Assembly (NCBI GenBank): GCA_963693305.1
Contig: OY855915.1
Coordinates: 14,169,840-14,233,839, forward strand
Length of the DNA stretch: 64,000 nucleotides
From: Meandrina meandrites
Taxonomy: Eukaryota; Cnidaria; Anthozoa; Scleractinia; Meandrinidae
Reading direction: 5' to 3'
Both the position numbers and the translations under genes were made by a program. Below are positions 22,531 through 36,430 of this stretch, piece by piece (the stretch's first letter is position 1; the number at the start of each line of letters is the position of its first letter). Under the pieces are notes generated by a model. It ran no database searches. It was given only the letters and a program-made list of their open reading frames with translations, and was not told the origin of the DNA.

Positions 22531-25500
22531 ATTTAATTCTGGAAATGAGACAAAAATATGCACAGCTCATTGTTAGAGGAAATTATCAAGTCAATTTAAT
22601 CCAGTGTAAATGATATGGATTCCGTACACTTTTATGTTTTTCCTTTAAAGTGGACACTGATTTGTTTCCAATCTGTTCTTGACTCTGACTGCTGCAAAAG
22701 ATGCTTATAGTCACCTGACCTCTGATGGCAGCATGTTTGTCGGCTAGTAGGTGTGTGGGTTAGTTGGAGCTTGTGTATGGCACAAAAAGGATTACAAGTG
22801 GATAGGTTTGCTGAATACTTATGTATTTTGTCAAGGCATTGCACTTCTGGGAATGGAAAATTTTCACATTATTCTTCAGGAGGAAGTCTGTTAAGAGAAT
22901 AACTTATTATGAATGATACAATGCTGAGAACCTCCAAGGAAACCCATGAAGTGAAAAGATAAGAAATGCTTAGCAAAAGAGACAAATACAACAAAACTGG
23001 AATAAGTGCAATGATGTAAGAAATAATAAGTGATATTATACTGAATAGATCATATTAGAAACTAATTTTATTATGGACATTTCTGAGCTTGCATGTTTGT
23101 TTCTTCCTTGAACAAAAGAAATTTGATACCCAGGCTTGTGATTGATACAGGGTTCCCCACTAAAAAATGTTGTGGTTCGTCATGGCAAGATAGTAATGCT
23201 AAAAGTAAACTGCTCTCCTGAGCAAAATATTGTTCATTAATGTACTGGAATTATGCAAGGATCACTTGGACAAACAGCAGCGAAGAGAAGCCGGATCTTG
23301 GTGTAGATCAGGATCAGCAATTTAAAATAAAACATTAAACTTGATGCAAGGCTGATCAGACAGCTAAAAAGGTTAAATAAAAATTTTATTGCCCAATATT
23401 TTGGTTTGGCAAAACTTACCTTCTTCAGGGGCTGAAAAAGCTAAGTAAAAATTGAAGTAGGCAGTTACAATATTTGAAACAATACAAACAAAAGGCTGAA
23501 ATTTGATTGGTAGACAAACTAAAAAGAAGATACGTGTACAATAGAAAAAGAAGTGCAAAAAGATCTAAAATAATTGTAAAAAATATACAGATAAAAACAG
23601 ATTGAGTTTTGTGGCGTTTGTTCATTCCATGGCGTTCAAGAGTATTGTTGATGATAATTAAGACAGCTTCTTTGGCTTTGCGAAGGTACCAAATAAACTT
23701 TGTAGCTCACTTTTCCACCAAAAAGTTGTTATATTCTACTGACTTCTAATGTAAATAAGGAAATATTTTATTTAAAGTTCCTTAGTTGGATAAACCAAAT
23801 CCACATCTTCCTCTTTCGTTGGATTTTAATTGTTTTTTTTTTAATGTTTGTTAATTCTACTTTTATTGTTTCCTTAGAAACATGAACATTTCAATAACTT
23901 TCTTCATGTCAAACAATCAAACAGTTTTTGGATAGAGGGAAGCACCTTCATCAGTGTTAGGACAGCTGAAAATGTGTTGTGGCTCCTGACAATTACAACT
24001 TGCCTGCCCTAACTTGGTGATGTTTATTGTAGTCATCAACTGTAGGTGAAGTTTTATCTTTCCAACAGCTGATGGTGTGTTCTTAACTTTAAAGAAGTGA
24101 TAAGAAAACAAACTTGGCAAACTTTAAAATTATTGACACATCAGGGAATGCCATCAAGTTATTCTTTAAGATAATGGAGAGATTTTGCTTACCAGGTCCA
24201 ATTTAAAGAAAAACAGCCACGGCAGCTTGAGATTAGCTGACACAGTTAGCTTGTTTCACACGTGAAATGCAACATCAAATTGCAGCTTCAGTGACAATTA
24301 ATTTGTCTTGCCCTTAGAAAGGTATTTGAATACTTGTGGTCACTGGTAGTCAATAAGAAGATTTGCAACAAAACAAACACATGAAAACAGATGCCATAAA
24401 GGATTTACACTAAGGGAACTGAGGAAAGTAAACCATGTTAAAAATAAAAATTAAAAAAATTCAGGACATGTTTACTGCTGAGGCTTTTTTCGGCTCAATA
24501 CAATTAGAGTGCATATGCTTGTTGTAACCAGATGACAACAACCGCTCCCACTGTGGTTCTGCAAAATTTTGTTCATCTGTTATGCTGGCTTGTGTCTGAT
24601 GCAGGGTTCCACAGGATGCAAAATGGTTCATCATGGCAAGAATGTAACATCCAAAGTGAAATGGTCTCCTGTGAGGAAGAGTGTGTACGAGGGCAACAAG
24701 AAAACAAGTCACTTGCTTTTAAATTACATGTTGTCACAAAGGGTCAACACATGCAACTATAAGAAAACATTTCAAAGATTCAAGCTACAATCATCTTAGT
24801 GGACACCACAAAATAATTCTGTCTGATTGTTGAAACGATTTTGTTTGTAGAAAATGGACCTGTGCAGCACAATATATGCTGGTATATGTGAAAGGTATTG
24901 CTTTTTTTGTCATATGAAATGCTGGATATCGATTCGTATTCTTGGTGACAATCAATTTGTCTCACACTTTAAGAGCTCTCAAGATATTAGTGATCCCAGA
25001 TAATCAATAAAAATCTATAAGATAATACAGACAAGAAAACATACACCATAAGCAATTTTAAGAAGACAACTGCTAAAAGTCCATTTTTGCAACAGTTTTC
25101 TGCCCTGACAATCGGGACACCTTCAATTTGAAGGATTTTATCCGCAATTGCAGTCCTTGAAGCAACAGGATGACTTACATGGCTCTTTATCTATCTATTG
25201 TTCTACCTTTCTGTCTGTCCATAAATAAAATGTGAAAAGAAGTCACAAAACACATCTCACGGCCTGGCCAGGACCTAACGCATGCGCACAACTTATTACA
25301 TGGGTATATGCCACCGTTTATAGCTGTTATGGCCTTGTTAGGTCTCATCAGCATGACATAGCGATCAGGCCCAAAAGTAATATAAACATACCCTTGGTGG
25401 CTTTACATTTCTTTCTATCTATTTATCTCTATCTGTTTTTCTGTCTTTCAATGTACTTAAATCTTTGTACCTCTGTAATAGGTCTGGGTATTTGAACAAT

Positions 25501-28500
25501 GGTATCCTCGTATAACTCCAGATAAGAGGATAACTTGTAGTGTTTGTGAAGACTTCAAATTATAAAGTAAAACTGTCATGAATCCAATTCCAAATAGGAC
25601 TTCCCTAACCTTTACTAAACGTAACAGGGTCTTGCCCTTCTTCAGGAGTGTTGAGTAAAAATTTAACGAGTGCCAGCGGTTCAATTTTTTTTGATATAAG
25701 CTAAATAAAAAATCCCAATGATCATTGGTTGAGATGGTTGCCTGTGGCACCATTCAGACACATGTGGTTACTGACACAAGACTGAAAAACTACAGTGATG
25801 CATGAAGCACAAATTTGAAAAAAAAGTAATTAAATAAACATAAGAATGATTGAATAAAACTAATTAAAAATAACAATAAAACAAAATTTTATTGAACAAA
25901 GAAAGAAAATACAAACAGAAGATTAATACAAGAACTACTAAAAACTTGGTTAGATTAAATTGTTTATGGCCGGCTTTAGTCTGAAAATTCAGTACTTTTC
26001 TGTTTCAATCTAGTAATCTTATCATTTGTTCTCACACTTTCTATGATTGTTAGTGTCATGTTCAATGGCTTTGAAAGTGTTGGACAGCTAGAATACATGT
26101 TGATTGGCTCTTGTGTGGATCCTATTATATCAAACATATTGGTCTTTACATTATACTTGTGATTCCAGACAGTCAACAAAATATCAAAAGCATAATAAAC
26201 AGACATGAAACATACACCATAATTGATATATGGCAAGTGATCAACATAAGTGTGTTTAAATGTTCTAGTTTGCTAGTCTCCAAGACTATGTAGTTGAACC
26301 GACATTCAGCCACTATAACAAAGCTGGTCAAAACTGTATGCTTTTGTCTACCCCAAGCTTGTGAAGAATTTTTGCAACTAGTCCCCTTTCTAAATGCCTT
26401 CTAAAATATTTGAAATCACAAAAACCATGGTCTTTTCCTCATGTATAAAACACTGCTATTTGGAATGTGTTGTTTACTGCAAAGGATTTCTCTGCTCAAT
26501 TCAATTTCAGTGAGTATGCTTCTTGCAACAACTTGACACCAACAGCCTGCTCCAACTCATCCTCAAGAGAGATAACAGAGAATCAAGCCAGTGGACTTTC
26601 GATAATGATAGATAATTGAAAAAGGACTGAGTGGAGTGCAATTTGGTCTGTAATCATACAAGTGATTAGCAAAACCTGAAGACCCAGTGTAGCAGGAGTC
26701 CAATTTGTTTAATCATGAGTATGACTACAGAGAAAATTGGACAACACAAAGTCCAATATGTATTTAAATTAATCATAAGTATAAAAATATTTGAGCAAAA
26801 ATTTAGACAAAGCGAAGCATGTTGCGGTGTTATCATCACTATGACAATAAGCCATTTTTACAACTGGAGGTTTTAGGAATGTTAAGGGGATTTTAGTCAC
26901 AATAAGGAACCAAATAAAGAGCGTGCCCATTTGTAGAAAATGAACTTTGTTATTGGACACCTTCATATTGGACACTGTTGTTGGACACTTCAGCTGTGGG
27001 TGCTCTAATTTGGCAAGACACAGGGCGTGCTAAGAACCAATCAGAATTAAGAATGTTGTTATAGTTATAATTAATTCGGAAAGTGTATGGTCATCTTCTT
27101 GTTACCTATCTAGGAATCCTTTGATCTATCAATTCATCTATCTATGGAGCTATTTATTACATGTATTTCCTCTAACTATCCAAAAAACGAATAGTGAAGT
27201 AACAAAACACATCCCACAGCCTGGTCAGGGCCACACACATTTGAAGAAAAACCCGTATCACCTATGCGGTGGCGACAATTGCAGCTGTTTTTGCCTTCCT
27301 AGGCCTCATCAGTGGCTTCCATTTACTTTGGGTTTTTCTATTTTCTGTCTGTCATTGTCTGTCGTTTTATGTTTCTAAAAATTGAAAAATGTTGGGGGAA
27401 GTCAAAGAACACATCTCATGGTCTTGCCAGGACCTCATGCATGCGCACAACCCATCACCTGGGCAGTGGCAGCCATGGACAGTCAATCCTTGAATGTTTG
27501 GGTGTTGACATTCAAACAATGCTATCCTTTTATAAGTCCAAATACGAGGATCACTTGTAGCAACCATGGAGGCTTGAAATTATTGAAAAAGATTGTTGAA
27601 AATCCAACTTCAAATAGGATTTCCTTTACTCAACATTTTGGGGTCTTGGCTTTCTTCAGGAGTGTTAAGTATAAGTGTAATTAGTGTCAACAGTAGAATT
27701 CTTTTATATAAAATAAATACAAAATTTTAATCATCATTAGTTAAAATGGCTATGCGTGGCTTCATCCATGCGCATACACTTACTAAAATAGGTATTGAAG
27801 ACTATAGTGAAACATGGAGTAAGAATTTAAAAAGATAAATATTTATAAATTAAAATATTTGAATAAAATTAAAAATATAATTCGATAGAATAAAAGAATA
27901 TTTCAATATTCTTTTAAAAAAAAACACAAGTAGGATTATAAATATATAAAACATTATGAAGTATATAGTAAATTATACAAGACTTACAGAAATATTATTC
28001 AGACTAAATTGTTTATGTGTGGCTTTAGTCTGATAATCCAATACTTTTTCTGTGTCAATCTAGTAATCGTATTGTTTGTTCTCACTATTTCTATAATTTT
28101 CAGTTTCATGTTGTCCCTTAGCAACTTTTTCAGTGTTAATGGCACATCATGATGATCAGTCAAGTTTATTAGCTCTGTAGTATGGTGTTGGTGACAAGAA
28201 ACTTGACTGTCAAAACTGTGATCAGCAACGTTGGGTTAAGGTTTATGTTTTCAAGATATTTTCCACTGTGGTTGACAGTTGGTGTGATCTTAACTTGAAA
28301 GAACTGACAAGGAGAACATGCAACATATGTTCAAGATGTCACATAGGGATAATATTTGTTGTTAATATGAGCTGTTCAGTATTATCTTACTCGTTTTTTC
28401 TGTTCTTGCATTAATTACGGTTCTTTTATAATTCATAATTCATAAGTCATGTCTGCATAGCATCTCTAACCTTTTCCTCCATGGCATTACCTTTGAGGTT

Positions 28501-29490
28501 CTCAATATTACATTATTAATGGTATTTTAGCATCTAGTTCAAAAACAACAACAGCAATAAAAAAGAACGAATGATTAAGTCCTTTAAGGAATAGATGACT
28601 TGTGACTGATCGTGGATTCCTCAGTAGAAAACATGTCTGGCAATTATGGTAATGTAGTAATGCTGAAAGTGAAATTCTCTTCTTTGTGGAAGAGTCACTG
28701 TTTTTAGGGCAACCAATCCTTCATTGTTTCTTTCAACTGTGCATGGAATTTAATTTAGTCATGCCCTTATTTGGCCATGGTACAATTTGCTTTCAGGACT
28801 GAGATTAAAACAACTATATTTTTCTCTCTTTTTTGTCTCAAACATTGTTTTAATTATGGATGCCCCTTTATATTTTGTATTAAGCTTTGCAAATTAAAAA
28901 AAAACTAAGCACAATCATCCATTAGATAATTATCTCAGCCACTTGTTTACTGCAGTCATTCATACATGTAATTGGAATTTAAAATCTTACCAACACTGGA
29001 CAATATCCTCACTGAATTATGAAAGTTCCAGTTTATGAGATAAAGATGAAAGAATAGAGTTGAAAGACAACACAATATTTAATCATCTGAATACTTGCGC
29101 CAATTTTCAACATCTTTTAGCACTATGCAATTTCCTGTGCTGTCTGAACACAAAGAGCCATTGTATTGACATCAAAGAATTTTACCTCAACACAGTGAGG
29201 GACAATACCAGCATAATTGACAGGGACAGTAACTGAAATTTACCTTTATTTAAGGAAACTTATCACATAAAAAAGAAGGCAGCCCCTAATTATCTATGGC
29301 CTAAAGGGGAACCATGAACTGTTGATATGCAAATAATGCAATAACATGTAACGTTAAAAACCTCCAGGCTTTCTATTTTTTGTCATTGGCTTGATGATGG
29401 TTTGAAAGAAACCGAAATTTTGGCTTCGAGTTGAGCTAACCAACTCTGGTGAATAACACCAAAAAGTTGTCCATATTTGGATTAACTTTT

Positions 29491-29682
29491 AATGACGATG
29501 GCAATGACAATGTCACAGGTAATGGTAAGGGCAATGGTGATGGTAATGGTAATGGCAATGGTAATGGTAATAGCAATGACAATGGTAATAGCAATAACAG
29601 TGGTAATGGCAATGTCACAGGTAATGGTAAGGGCAATGGTAAATGGTAATGGTAATAGCAATGGCAATGGTAATGGTAAATG
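29491..29682. repeat. (GGTAAT/GGCAAT)n hexanucleotide repeat
   Basis: About 190 bp of AATGGT and AATGGC units with occasional AATGTCACAGGT interruptions. It is open in several frames purely because of its 6-bp period. Confidence 0.9.
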
Positions 29683-31534
29683 AGCTGTATATAAAATGCT
29701 TAAGTGCAATAAAGATAAAAATCATTAAGAATAAATACGTTTTTCCAAAAGGAAAGTTTTGAGTTGAGATTTAAAAGATCTTAAATATTTTTATGAATGG
29801 ATAAAAACAGGCAATGACTCTTGACCGTATATGGGCATCATGACAATTTGGTGAATGAAGTACAGTATATGCATGAATTGTATGCAATACTTAGCTCTTA
29901 CTAACCAAGCAGGAGGTCTGTATGCACGACCAAGGTCAAGAGTGCTTTTAAGTTCTGGCCTTGGAATTTCTTTGCAAATTCACCTCTAGGTGATGTGTGA
30001 TTCGGTGCCTGTTAACTGAGCAAACATTTGCGAGTTGTGCTGGTTCTTTTAATCTTTTTTTGCGTCAAGCTTTTTAGTGTTTTCGTTTATTATGTTTTTG
30101 CAAAAACAGGTCAACGTTTTTGCTTTTTCTAGATGCCACTCTAGATGGGAAAATCTAGCCCGTGATCAATATCGATTTTAGCCAATCAAATACACAAATT
30201 TGGTAGTTCCCAGTCTTTGTGAGACATGGCTATATAATTAATGGATATAATACATCTATGGTGCAAATTGAAATGACATTTGTGTAAACAAACTAATATG
30301 CTTTAACAGACTTTAATTGAGATCCTTACAAACCAAAGCAAATTTGCACAAACATTAATTGTTAAGAACACGGTGCAACAATGAAAACAGTAAGCCGGGT
30401 GCCAAGTACAAAAACCTAAAATGCTTGTGAACAATCATTCACAATCTCATTTGTTGAGTACTAGCAATGTGTCTTAAATACAACCATACATTATGTTATG
30501 TAGCTGGTGAACAAATTTGGGTAGAAATGATATTTTTGAAATTAACATTTGACCCAATGTTTTGTAGTAGTACAGCTACATTATTGAAATAGAAGGTGAA
30601 TGTAAACGGTGTTACTTCATGATTTGCAAAATTTTCAGATGTGTGGAGGCACTTTGACTTCTGCTTCAAAACTTTTTGAGCCATTTGAAAAATTTGGAGT
30701 CAGAGTAGATGCTGCAACCATTTACACCATTTTGACAAAGGCAAGCTGATGAAAGTTTTATTTCTATGTAATTGTGGCAAATTAGTACAAAAAGTGGCTT
30801 TTGAGAACCTGTTAAAATTGTTTAGGTTTGAGTGCAATCCACCAGAAGCAGCTCTAACCATACGCAAAATGTATGTGATGTTCAGCTCCGTTTGGCCTGG
30901 TGATTCGCTTCAACTTGTTTTACTGTCCTGGCAATGCAAAATCTCTACAGTGACCAGCATATCTTCATCATTATCATCATGATCATCAATCTTTATTTAA
31001 ATATAAAAGCCATGTTAACAACAGAGGTGGTCTTCCTAAAAATCATATTCTTGGTTTGCATGTGATGTCATAAAGTTCTTAACTCAAAACTGCGAGGCCC
31101 TCTGCATTTAAATCTACACTAGGTTGAAGATGACCTCGAAAAAACCTTCTTGCAAGTTTTTGGTATTGTTTATTAAGAGTGTAAGGTAGGGCTGGGTGTT
31201 TTCTCTGTTGATAGTTGTAGCCTTGAGAACATTGTGAATTTGGAACAAATTTGATCACTGTAGATCAAAAGTGTGCCCATTTATCATGAAACATGTACTT
31301 GCTATACTTTGTGCTCTTTGACATTCAGTGTTGCGATACATTTATGTTGTATTTCACGCTTTGCTTTCTCTCGTCGTTTGCTCTCATGAAGCATAAAGTA
31401 AACGGTTTAAATAATTAGGCTTCTTGACGCTTTAAAGTTAAAGGAATTATGTTACATACAAGGCCAACCAGATAAGATAGTCAACCAATAGGCAAATTTG
31501 AAAACTCATGTTTAGTTCTATAATTTAAGGGGAA
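29683..31534. other. non-coding stretch with a partial copy of the 408-bp repeat
   Basis: Around 29,825-29,895 the sequence GACATCATGACAATTTGG.. recurs in a diverged form (GGCATCATGACAATTTGG), a lone relative of the tandem repeat at 31535. Otherwise nothing supported. Confidence 0.45.
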
Positions 31535-33197
31535 TGACTTTGACAACAACAGCCGAAATAAAAACCTTTTGCATTCAGTGTTAACAATATTGACTTGCAG
31601 ATGACGAATGACAATGAATTTTTGACCATATATGACATCATGACAATTTGGTGAATTATGTATATGCATGTATTGTATGTAATACATGCATATAATACAT
31701 CTTCACTCTTATATGTACAGCCTGTATAAACTAGTATTCTATAATTTTACATTCCCATTGCCAGGTCATTTGAAGGGGTTCTGCTCTTCAGTTACATCTT
31801 TTTTTATGTGAAGTGAGCCAGTCATTCATTCCTTGAATTTTAGGGGGAGTCCTAGAAAAGTCCTTGAATTCCATTTTTCCTTGAAAAGTCCTTAAATTTC
31901 TGTGTAAGTTCTTGAAAAGTCCTTGAATTTTCTTCAACTTCAAACGTAGTGGCGTCAAAAGGAAAGTGCTTTGTATAGACTTTGGTATTCTTTTCCTGTG
32001 TAAAGCAACTTCAAACACTGTAAAACACGAGTGTTTAAGCAGCTAATAAAGAGAAAAGGCAAGTGAACTGAAAAATGTAGAGAAGGAGATGGAGCAAACA
32101 CTTGAAGCCTTATTAGAAACCTGCTAGCTTGGACTGGGAATGTGGATTTATATACCATCTGTGAAATTACATTCCTAGTAGGTGGTCCTTGAAAATTCAA
32201 TTTGGTCCTTGAAAAGTCCTTGAAAAGTCCTGGAAAAATGGTTGCGATTTTTTGTACGAACCCTGATTTCCCAAAGGTGGCATTGAATTCCAAAAAGGAA
32301 ATTCCAGATGCTGCCAACACAATAGTAGTATATTCAAAGCACCTACAATACACATGAATATATAGGACAATGAGATATGGAGGACTTTGATAACAACAGC
32401 CGAAATAAAACCTTTTGCATTCAGTGTTAACAATATTGACTTGCAGATGATGAATGACAATGAAGTTTTGACCATATATGACATCATGACAATTTGGTAA
32501 ATTATGTATATGCATGTATTGTATGTAATACATGCATATAATACATCTTCGCTCTTATATGTACAGCCTGTATAAACTAGTATTCTATAATTTTACATTC
32601 CCATTGCCAGGTCATTTGAAGGGGTTCTGCTCTTCAGTGACATCTTTGTCATGTGAAGTGAGCCAGTCATTCACCTTCCCAAAGGTGGCATTGAATTCCA
32701 AAAAGGAAATTCCAGATGCTGCCAACACAATAGTAGTATATTCAAAGCACCTACAATACACATGAATATATAGGACAATGAGATATGGAGGACTTTGATA
32801 ACAACAGCCGAAATAAAACCTTTAGCATTCAGTGTTAACAATATTGACTTGCAGATGATGAATGATAATGAATTTTTTACCATATATGACATCATGACAA
32901 TTTGGCGAATTATGTATATGCATGTATTGTATGTAATACATGCATATAATACATCTTCACTCTTATATGGACAGCCTGTATAAACTAGTATTTTATAATT
33001 TTACATTCCCATTGCCAGGTCATTTGAAGGGGTTCTGCTCTTCAGTGACATCTTTGTCATGTGAAGTGAACCAGTCATTCACCTTCCCAAAGGTGGCATT
33101 GAATTCCAAAAAAGGAAATTCCAGATGCTGCCAACACAATAGTAGTATATTCAAAGCACCTACAATACACATGAATACACAGGACGATGAGATATGG
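31535..33197 (+). repeat. 408-bp tandem repeat, three copies, the first interrupted
   Basis: Copies begin at about 31535, 32382 and 32790 (GACTTTGATAACAACAGCCG). Copies 2 and 3 are 408 bp apart and nearly identical. Copy 1 is about 439 bp longer because of an insertion at about 31829-32267. Each copy includes the self-complementary stretch ATGCATGTATTGTATGTAATACATGCAT. Frames inside are repeated artefacts. Confidence 0.9.
31829..32267. mobile_element. insertion inside the first 408-bp repeat copy
   Basis: The sequence is absent from copies 2 and 3. It has repeated AAGTCCTTGAATT / CCTTGAAAAGTCC motifs near both edges and ends GTACGAACCCTGATT. No coding frame is convincing. It is probably a small non-autonomous element that landed after the tandem array formed, or was deleted before the later copies were made. 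Confidence 0.5.
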
Positions 33198-33305
33198 AGG
33201 GGTGAAAATGGGTTGCGAGGAAAACCGCAGCTTTTGAAACGGCAAAACGTTATTCGTCTGAAGGAGTAGCTAAAGTACTCGCCGCATGGTCGGAAGTTTT
33301 GGACT

Positions 33306-33720
33306 GCAACTAACCACTGTGCCTATCATCGATATACAAAGAGCAAGGCACTCCTATTGAACTTAACAAATGCGATACTAGGAGGCCGGTGGAAAGATAA
33401 ACATAGGCAGAAATATTCCTCCCAAAACAAAAACCATCCTTTCCACCTGATGCCAAAGAACGTACGTCTAGGAAAGTCAAAGAGAATGTGATCATAGCCT
33501 GACTTGTCGTCTAAAGTTGTTTGGTAACATCCTTTCATAAGGTATCTGGGTAATTGTGAAAGGTTGTCCAAACGAAAAGGGCGGTCGAAGAACAGGGAAC
33601 TGCCAATTCCGCCTCACACTCTAGTGGCCACATATCCATGGTCACCAACTCAGTAACTGTAGACTGGAACACGTCTACGCAAGGAGTAGGATCAGATTTG
33701 CAGTTCTCGGTACGGGAAAA
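33306..33720 (-). pseudogene. DIRS-like reverse transcriptase remnant
   Basis: Minus-strand frames encode QTTLDDKSGYDHILFDF and, in a second frame, GIPCSLYIDDRHSG-like sequence (here GVPCSLYIDDRHSG). These match the palm motifs of tyrosine-recombinase retrotransposons of the DIRS group. The segment between them (normally the NTLPFGWK region) is scrambled by a frame change near 33,430. No RNase H or tyrosine recombinase is visible nearby. The fragment is dead. The Pro/Ala-rich exon at 35327-35548 on the same strand could belong to the same element, but nothing joins them directly. Confidence 0.6.
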
Positions 33721-34679
33721 GAACGGTTTTGTTTGGTTTTACAAACAAAGCGGAAAAGGATAAAAATAAAGCCCAAGTACATAAAAGACGAAAAGGAGAA
33801 TGAAATAATGGCCACCAGAGGAGGAGGAATGGCAGCTTGACCCAGATAAACCGGGAGGAGAGTTGTACCCCTGTTTCAAGTGACACTCCAACTCAGCTGG
33901 TAACACGAGGGGAAAAAGTTGAGAGGAGAACAAACGCTAACAAAATTAAAGCCAAAGAACCACTTTATTATCATTCAAATTCAGCGTGGGTTGACAACAC
34001 TTAATGAAAAATATATTCATAAACAAACTACGTTGTTTTACGCTGTAGTTATAAGCAGAGCAACAAAACATTTGAAAAATTCGCCGTGGCCCGCTCAATA
34101 AAAGCGAAAACGTCAACTATTAAATAGATACTTCTTGCAAAAGAAAAAAGTTGACCAGCGTTTTACCTTTCAAGCACTCAGGCGGCAAGACAAATAATTG
34201 TCTTGGAACAAAAGCACTCGACCAAACAAAACTTTGCAGACAAAGTAAACTTTTGCCGCGCTGACTATAGCATTTTAGGGTCACACACGCGTTAAAGTGG
34301 CATATTATCTAAATCATTCAGATAAGCCTGAACAGCACTAGTTTGATGTGCACTTGAGAGCGACCGGAAAAAATTCCTCCTTCGATCGTCCTTGACCAAT
34401 AACATTTGCACTCAAGAGGCATCGTGCCGACATTCTGGAAAGCGAGAAAAATTTGAAACGCACTTGGCAACACCTTGGCAAACACCTGGCAACACACGCC
34501 CGGGCGACATAATTCACGAGTAGAATGAATTCATAAACCAATTTGACAAGCATTTTGTCTTGGCTTGCACACGTTTCGACTAGCATCACTCGTACCCGAG
34601 TGACATTTTGAAAATATTCAAATATGCTCGGCTAGCGTCCGCATTACACTAAAAGCCGAAATAACAAAACTCTTCTACT
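33721..34679. other. non-coding stretch, nothing firmly recognised
   Basis: Contains pyrimidine-rich minus-strand frames without domain signature. The GC content and the density of CTCGA/GCACTC motifs rise toward the minisatellite at 34,680. Confidence 0.4.
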
Positions 34680-35250
34680 GAGCTTTTCCTCAGTGGCTCA
34701 CAACTGCCAATACTCGCACTCGAGCGCATCACTCACATTCAAGAGTGGCAAGAAAATAAATCCAAACATACTTGACGAGCATCTGCGTTGCAACAACGCT
34801 TACGTGCGTAACAAGCTTTTCCAGCTTTCCCTCAGTCGCTCTCGACTGGCATCGCTCGCACTCAAGCGCGTCACTCACAGTTCCGATGTGGCAAAAAAGT
34901 ATCCGCTTTGCACTTATGTGCGAGTAACAAGCTCTTCCCTTAGTCGCTCTCGACTGGCAACGCTCGCACTCGAGCGGCATCTCTCACAATTCTGCCTTGC
35001 ACTCATGCTCGAGTAACAAGGTTTTCCCTCAGTCGCTCTCGACTGGCATCGCTCGCACTCGAGCGGCATCACTCACAATTCTGCCTTGCACTCGTGCTCG
35101 AGTAACAAGGTTTTCCCTCACTCGCTCTTGACTGGCAACGCTCGCACTCGAGCGGCATCACTCACAATTCTGCCTTGCACTCATGCTCGAGTAACAAGGT
35201 TTTCCGTCAGTCGCTCTCGACTGGCATCACTCGCGCTCGAGTGGTATCAC
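34680..35250. repeat. 89-bp minisatellite
   Basis: Units beginning GAGTAACAAGGTTTTCCCTC at 35011, 35100 and 35189 give an 89-bp period. More diverged copies extend back to about 34,680. Each unit has GCTCTCGACTGGCATCGCTC and CTCGAGCGGCATCACTCAC. The CGCTCTCGA/CACTCGAGCG motifs are partly self-complementary. Confidence 0.9.
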
Positions 35251-35326
35251 ACATTAAAAACTCCACGCCCACTTGTGTGGGGCATATGTCATAAGCAAAA
35301 TGAGAAAGAAAGAAACACGGTTTTAC

Positions 35327-35548
35327 CTCGAGCGCAGGTTCAGGAACTGCAGGAGGTGCCGGGTTTTGGTTTGCATTGTCAGCATTAACCACTGCTTCAT
35401 TATCCGGTACGGCCACGCGTGCAGGGACAGCAGGAACAGCTTGTGGACCGTGTTGAGGAACAGGAACCGCAGGGGCAGCTTGAACGTTAGCCAAAACATC
35501 TTGCGCCCTGACTTGCAACGGACGCTGCACGGGAGGGGGTTTGGCCAT
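35327..35548 (-). CDS. candidate Pro/Ala-rich first coding exon
   Basis: The minus strand starts ATGGCCAAACC in a good context (GTGTCATGG). It stays open for exactly 74 codons rich in Pro, Ala, Val and Asn, then meets a donor-like GTAAAAC after ...PALE. A TATATATTA box lies about 95 bp upstream. It could be the first exon of a host gene or a gag-like exon of the DIRS-like element downstream. The frame does continue past the donor for 39 codons into the minisatellite, which is why an exon end is preferred. Function unknown. Confidence 0.35.
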
Positions 35549-36430
35549 GACACGGTGACAGAGTTAAACAGAAAAACTTCGTATACACAACGAGTGATGT
35601 CGTAGGAGAACTGTGCACAAAGGAAGGAATCACGGTAATATATACAGCGCAGAGGATTGTGAGATATCTATTATGATAATATTCATTTATTATTTCCGGT
35701 ACTTTGAATAGCAGGCAGAAGTGAAGCACACATAGGGTATTAATTAGTAAAATACATATGCGTGAGATATGTATGTATCACTAGTCACTAACCACTGTTT
35801 CTGGAAATACAAACAATCAGGGTTTCCTGCAGAGAGCCTGCTTGCAGGGGAGGAAATTAGCGAGTACAAAATCATGGATCACTCTACCAGCGATCCACTT
35901 GTAGAGTAAGCCTCACATGTAGCACAATTCCTTAAATCTTCCTCATTTATAGTTTGCATGCCATACACAATGGCATATAAGTACGGTTCAGTTTGAGAAC
36001 ATCCTGGCTTTATGTCACAGCAAATTTGGCTGAGGTTCATGGCTATCCTGAGCAAGCATGTTAAACAAACTGTTGAGGTGAATGCGGTTAAGCAAATGAT
36101 TAATGCTTTGCTTCGTTTTGTTCCTGGGAGTCGTTAACTGCGTTCAGATTCCTTTGATAGTGCTATGTGTTGATACAAAAGTACAGGAAGATGATTATTT
36201 GAAATATCTTCCACTATGCTGTGATTTTTGTTTTTTCAGTCTCAAGCTAAATTTGTTCGCCTTCAACAATTCTCTGGTCTACTGTATATTGTTAATTTCA
36301 AGCTCGCCCTCCTGGTCCACGTCATAATCTTGAAAGAATGGGCTACTGTATCTTGATTGCCAAAATCTTAGTTTCTAAATTCAGGGTGCCACTTATCTGC
36401 CGGGGCGATTTATTTGCGGGTGTTTACTGT
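35549..36430. other. non-coding stretch, nothing recognised
   Basis: AT-rich upstream region of the candidate exon. No other supported feature. Confidence 0.4.

Larger units (their letters stand above)
19400..28900. repeat. mosaic of diverged direct duplications
   Basis: Blocks recur in the same orientation about 4.4-4.7 kb apart. Examples are 19407 and 23878 (CTTTCTT..GTCAAACAATCAA), 20041 and 24476 (ACAATTA.AGTGCATATGCTT), 20520 and 25230 (AGTCAC..AACA then CCAGGACCT), and 21880 and 26270 (GGTCAAAACTGTATGCT). Additional shorter copies lie at 22011, 26478, 27190, 27400 and 28590. Divergence looks like 20-25%. No intact protein frame persists. The blocks may be an old DNA transposon family or a repeatedly duplicated locus. 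Confidence 0.7.

Noticed and set aside
29436..29709. Asn/Gly-rich and Pro/Leu-rich proteins
   Set aside because: Reading frames of the AATGGT/AATGGC hexanucleotide repeat.
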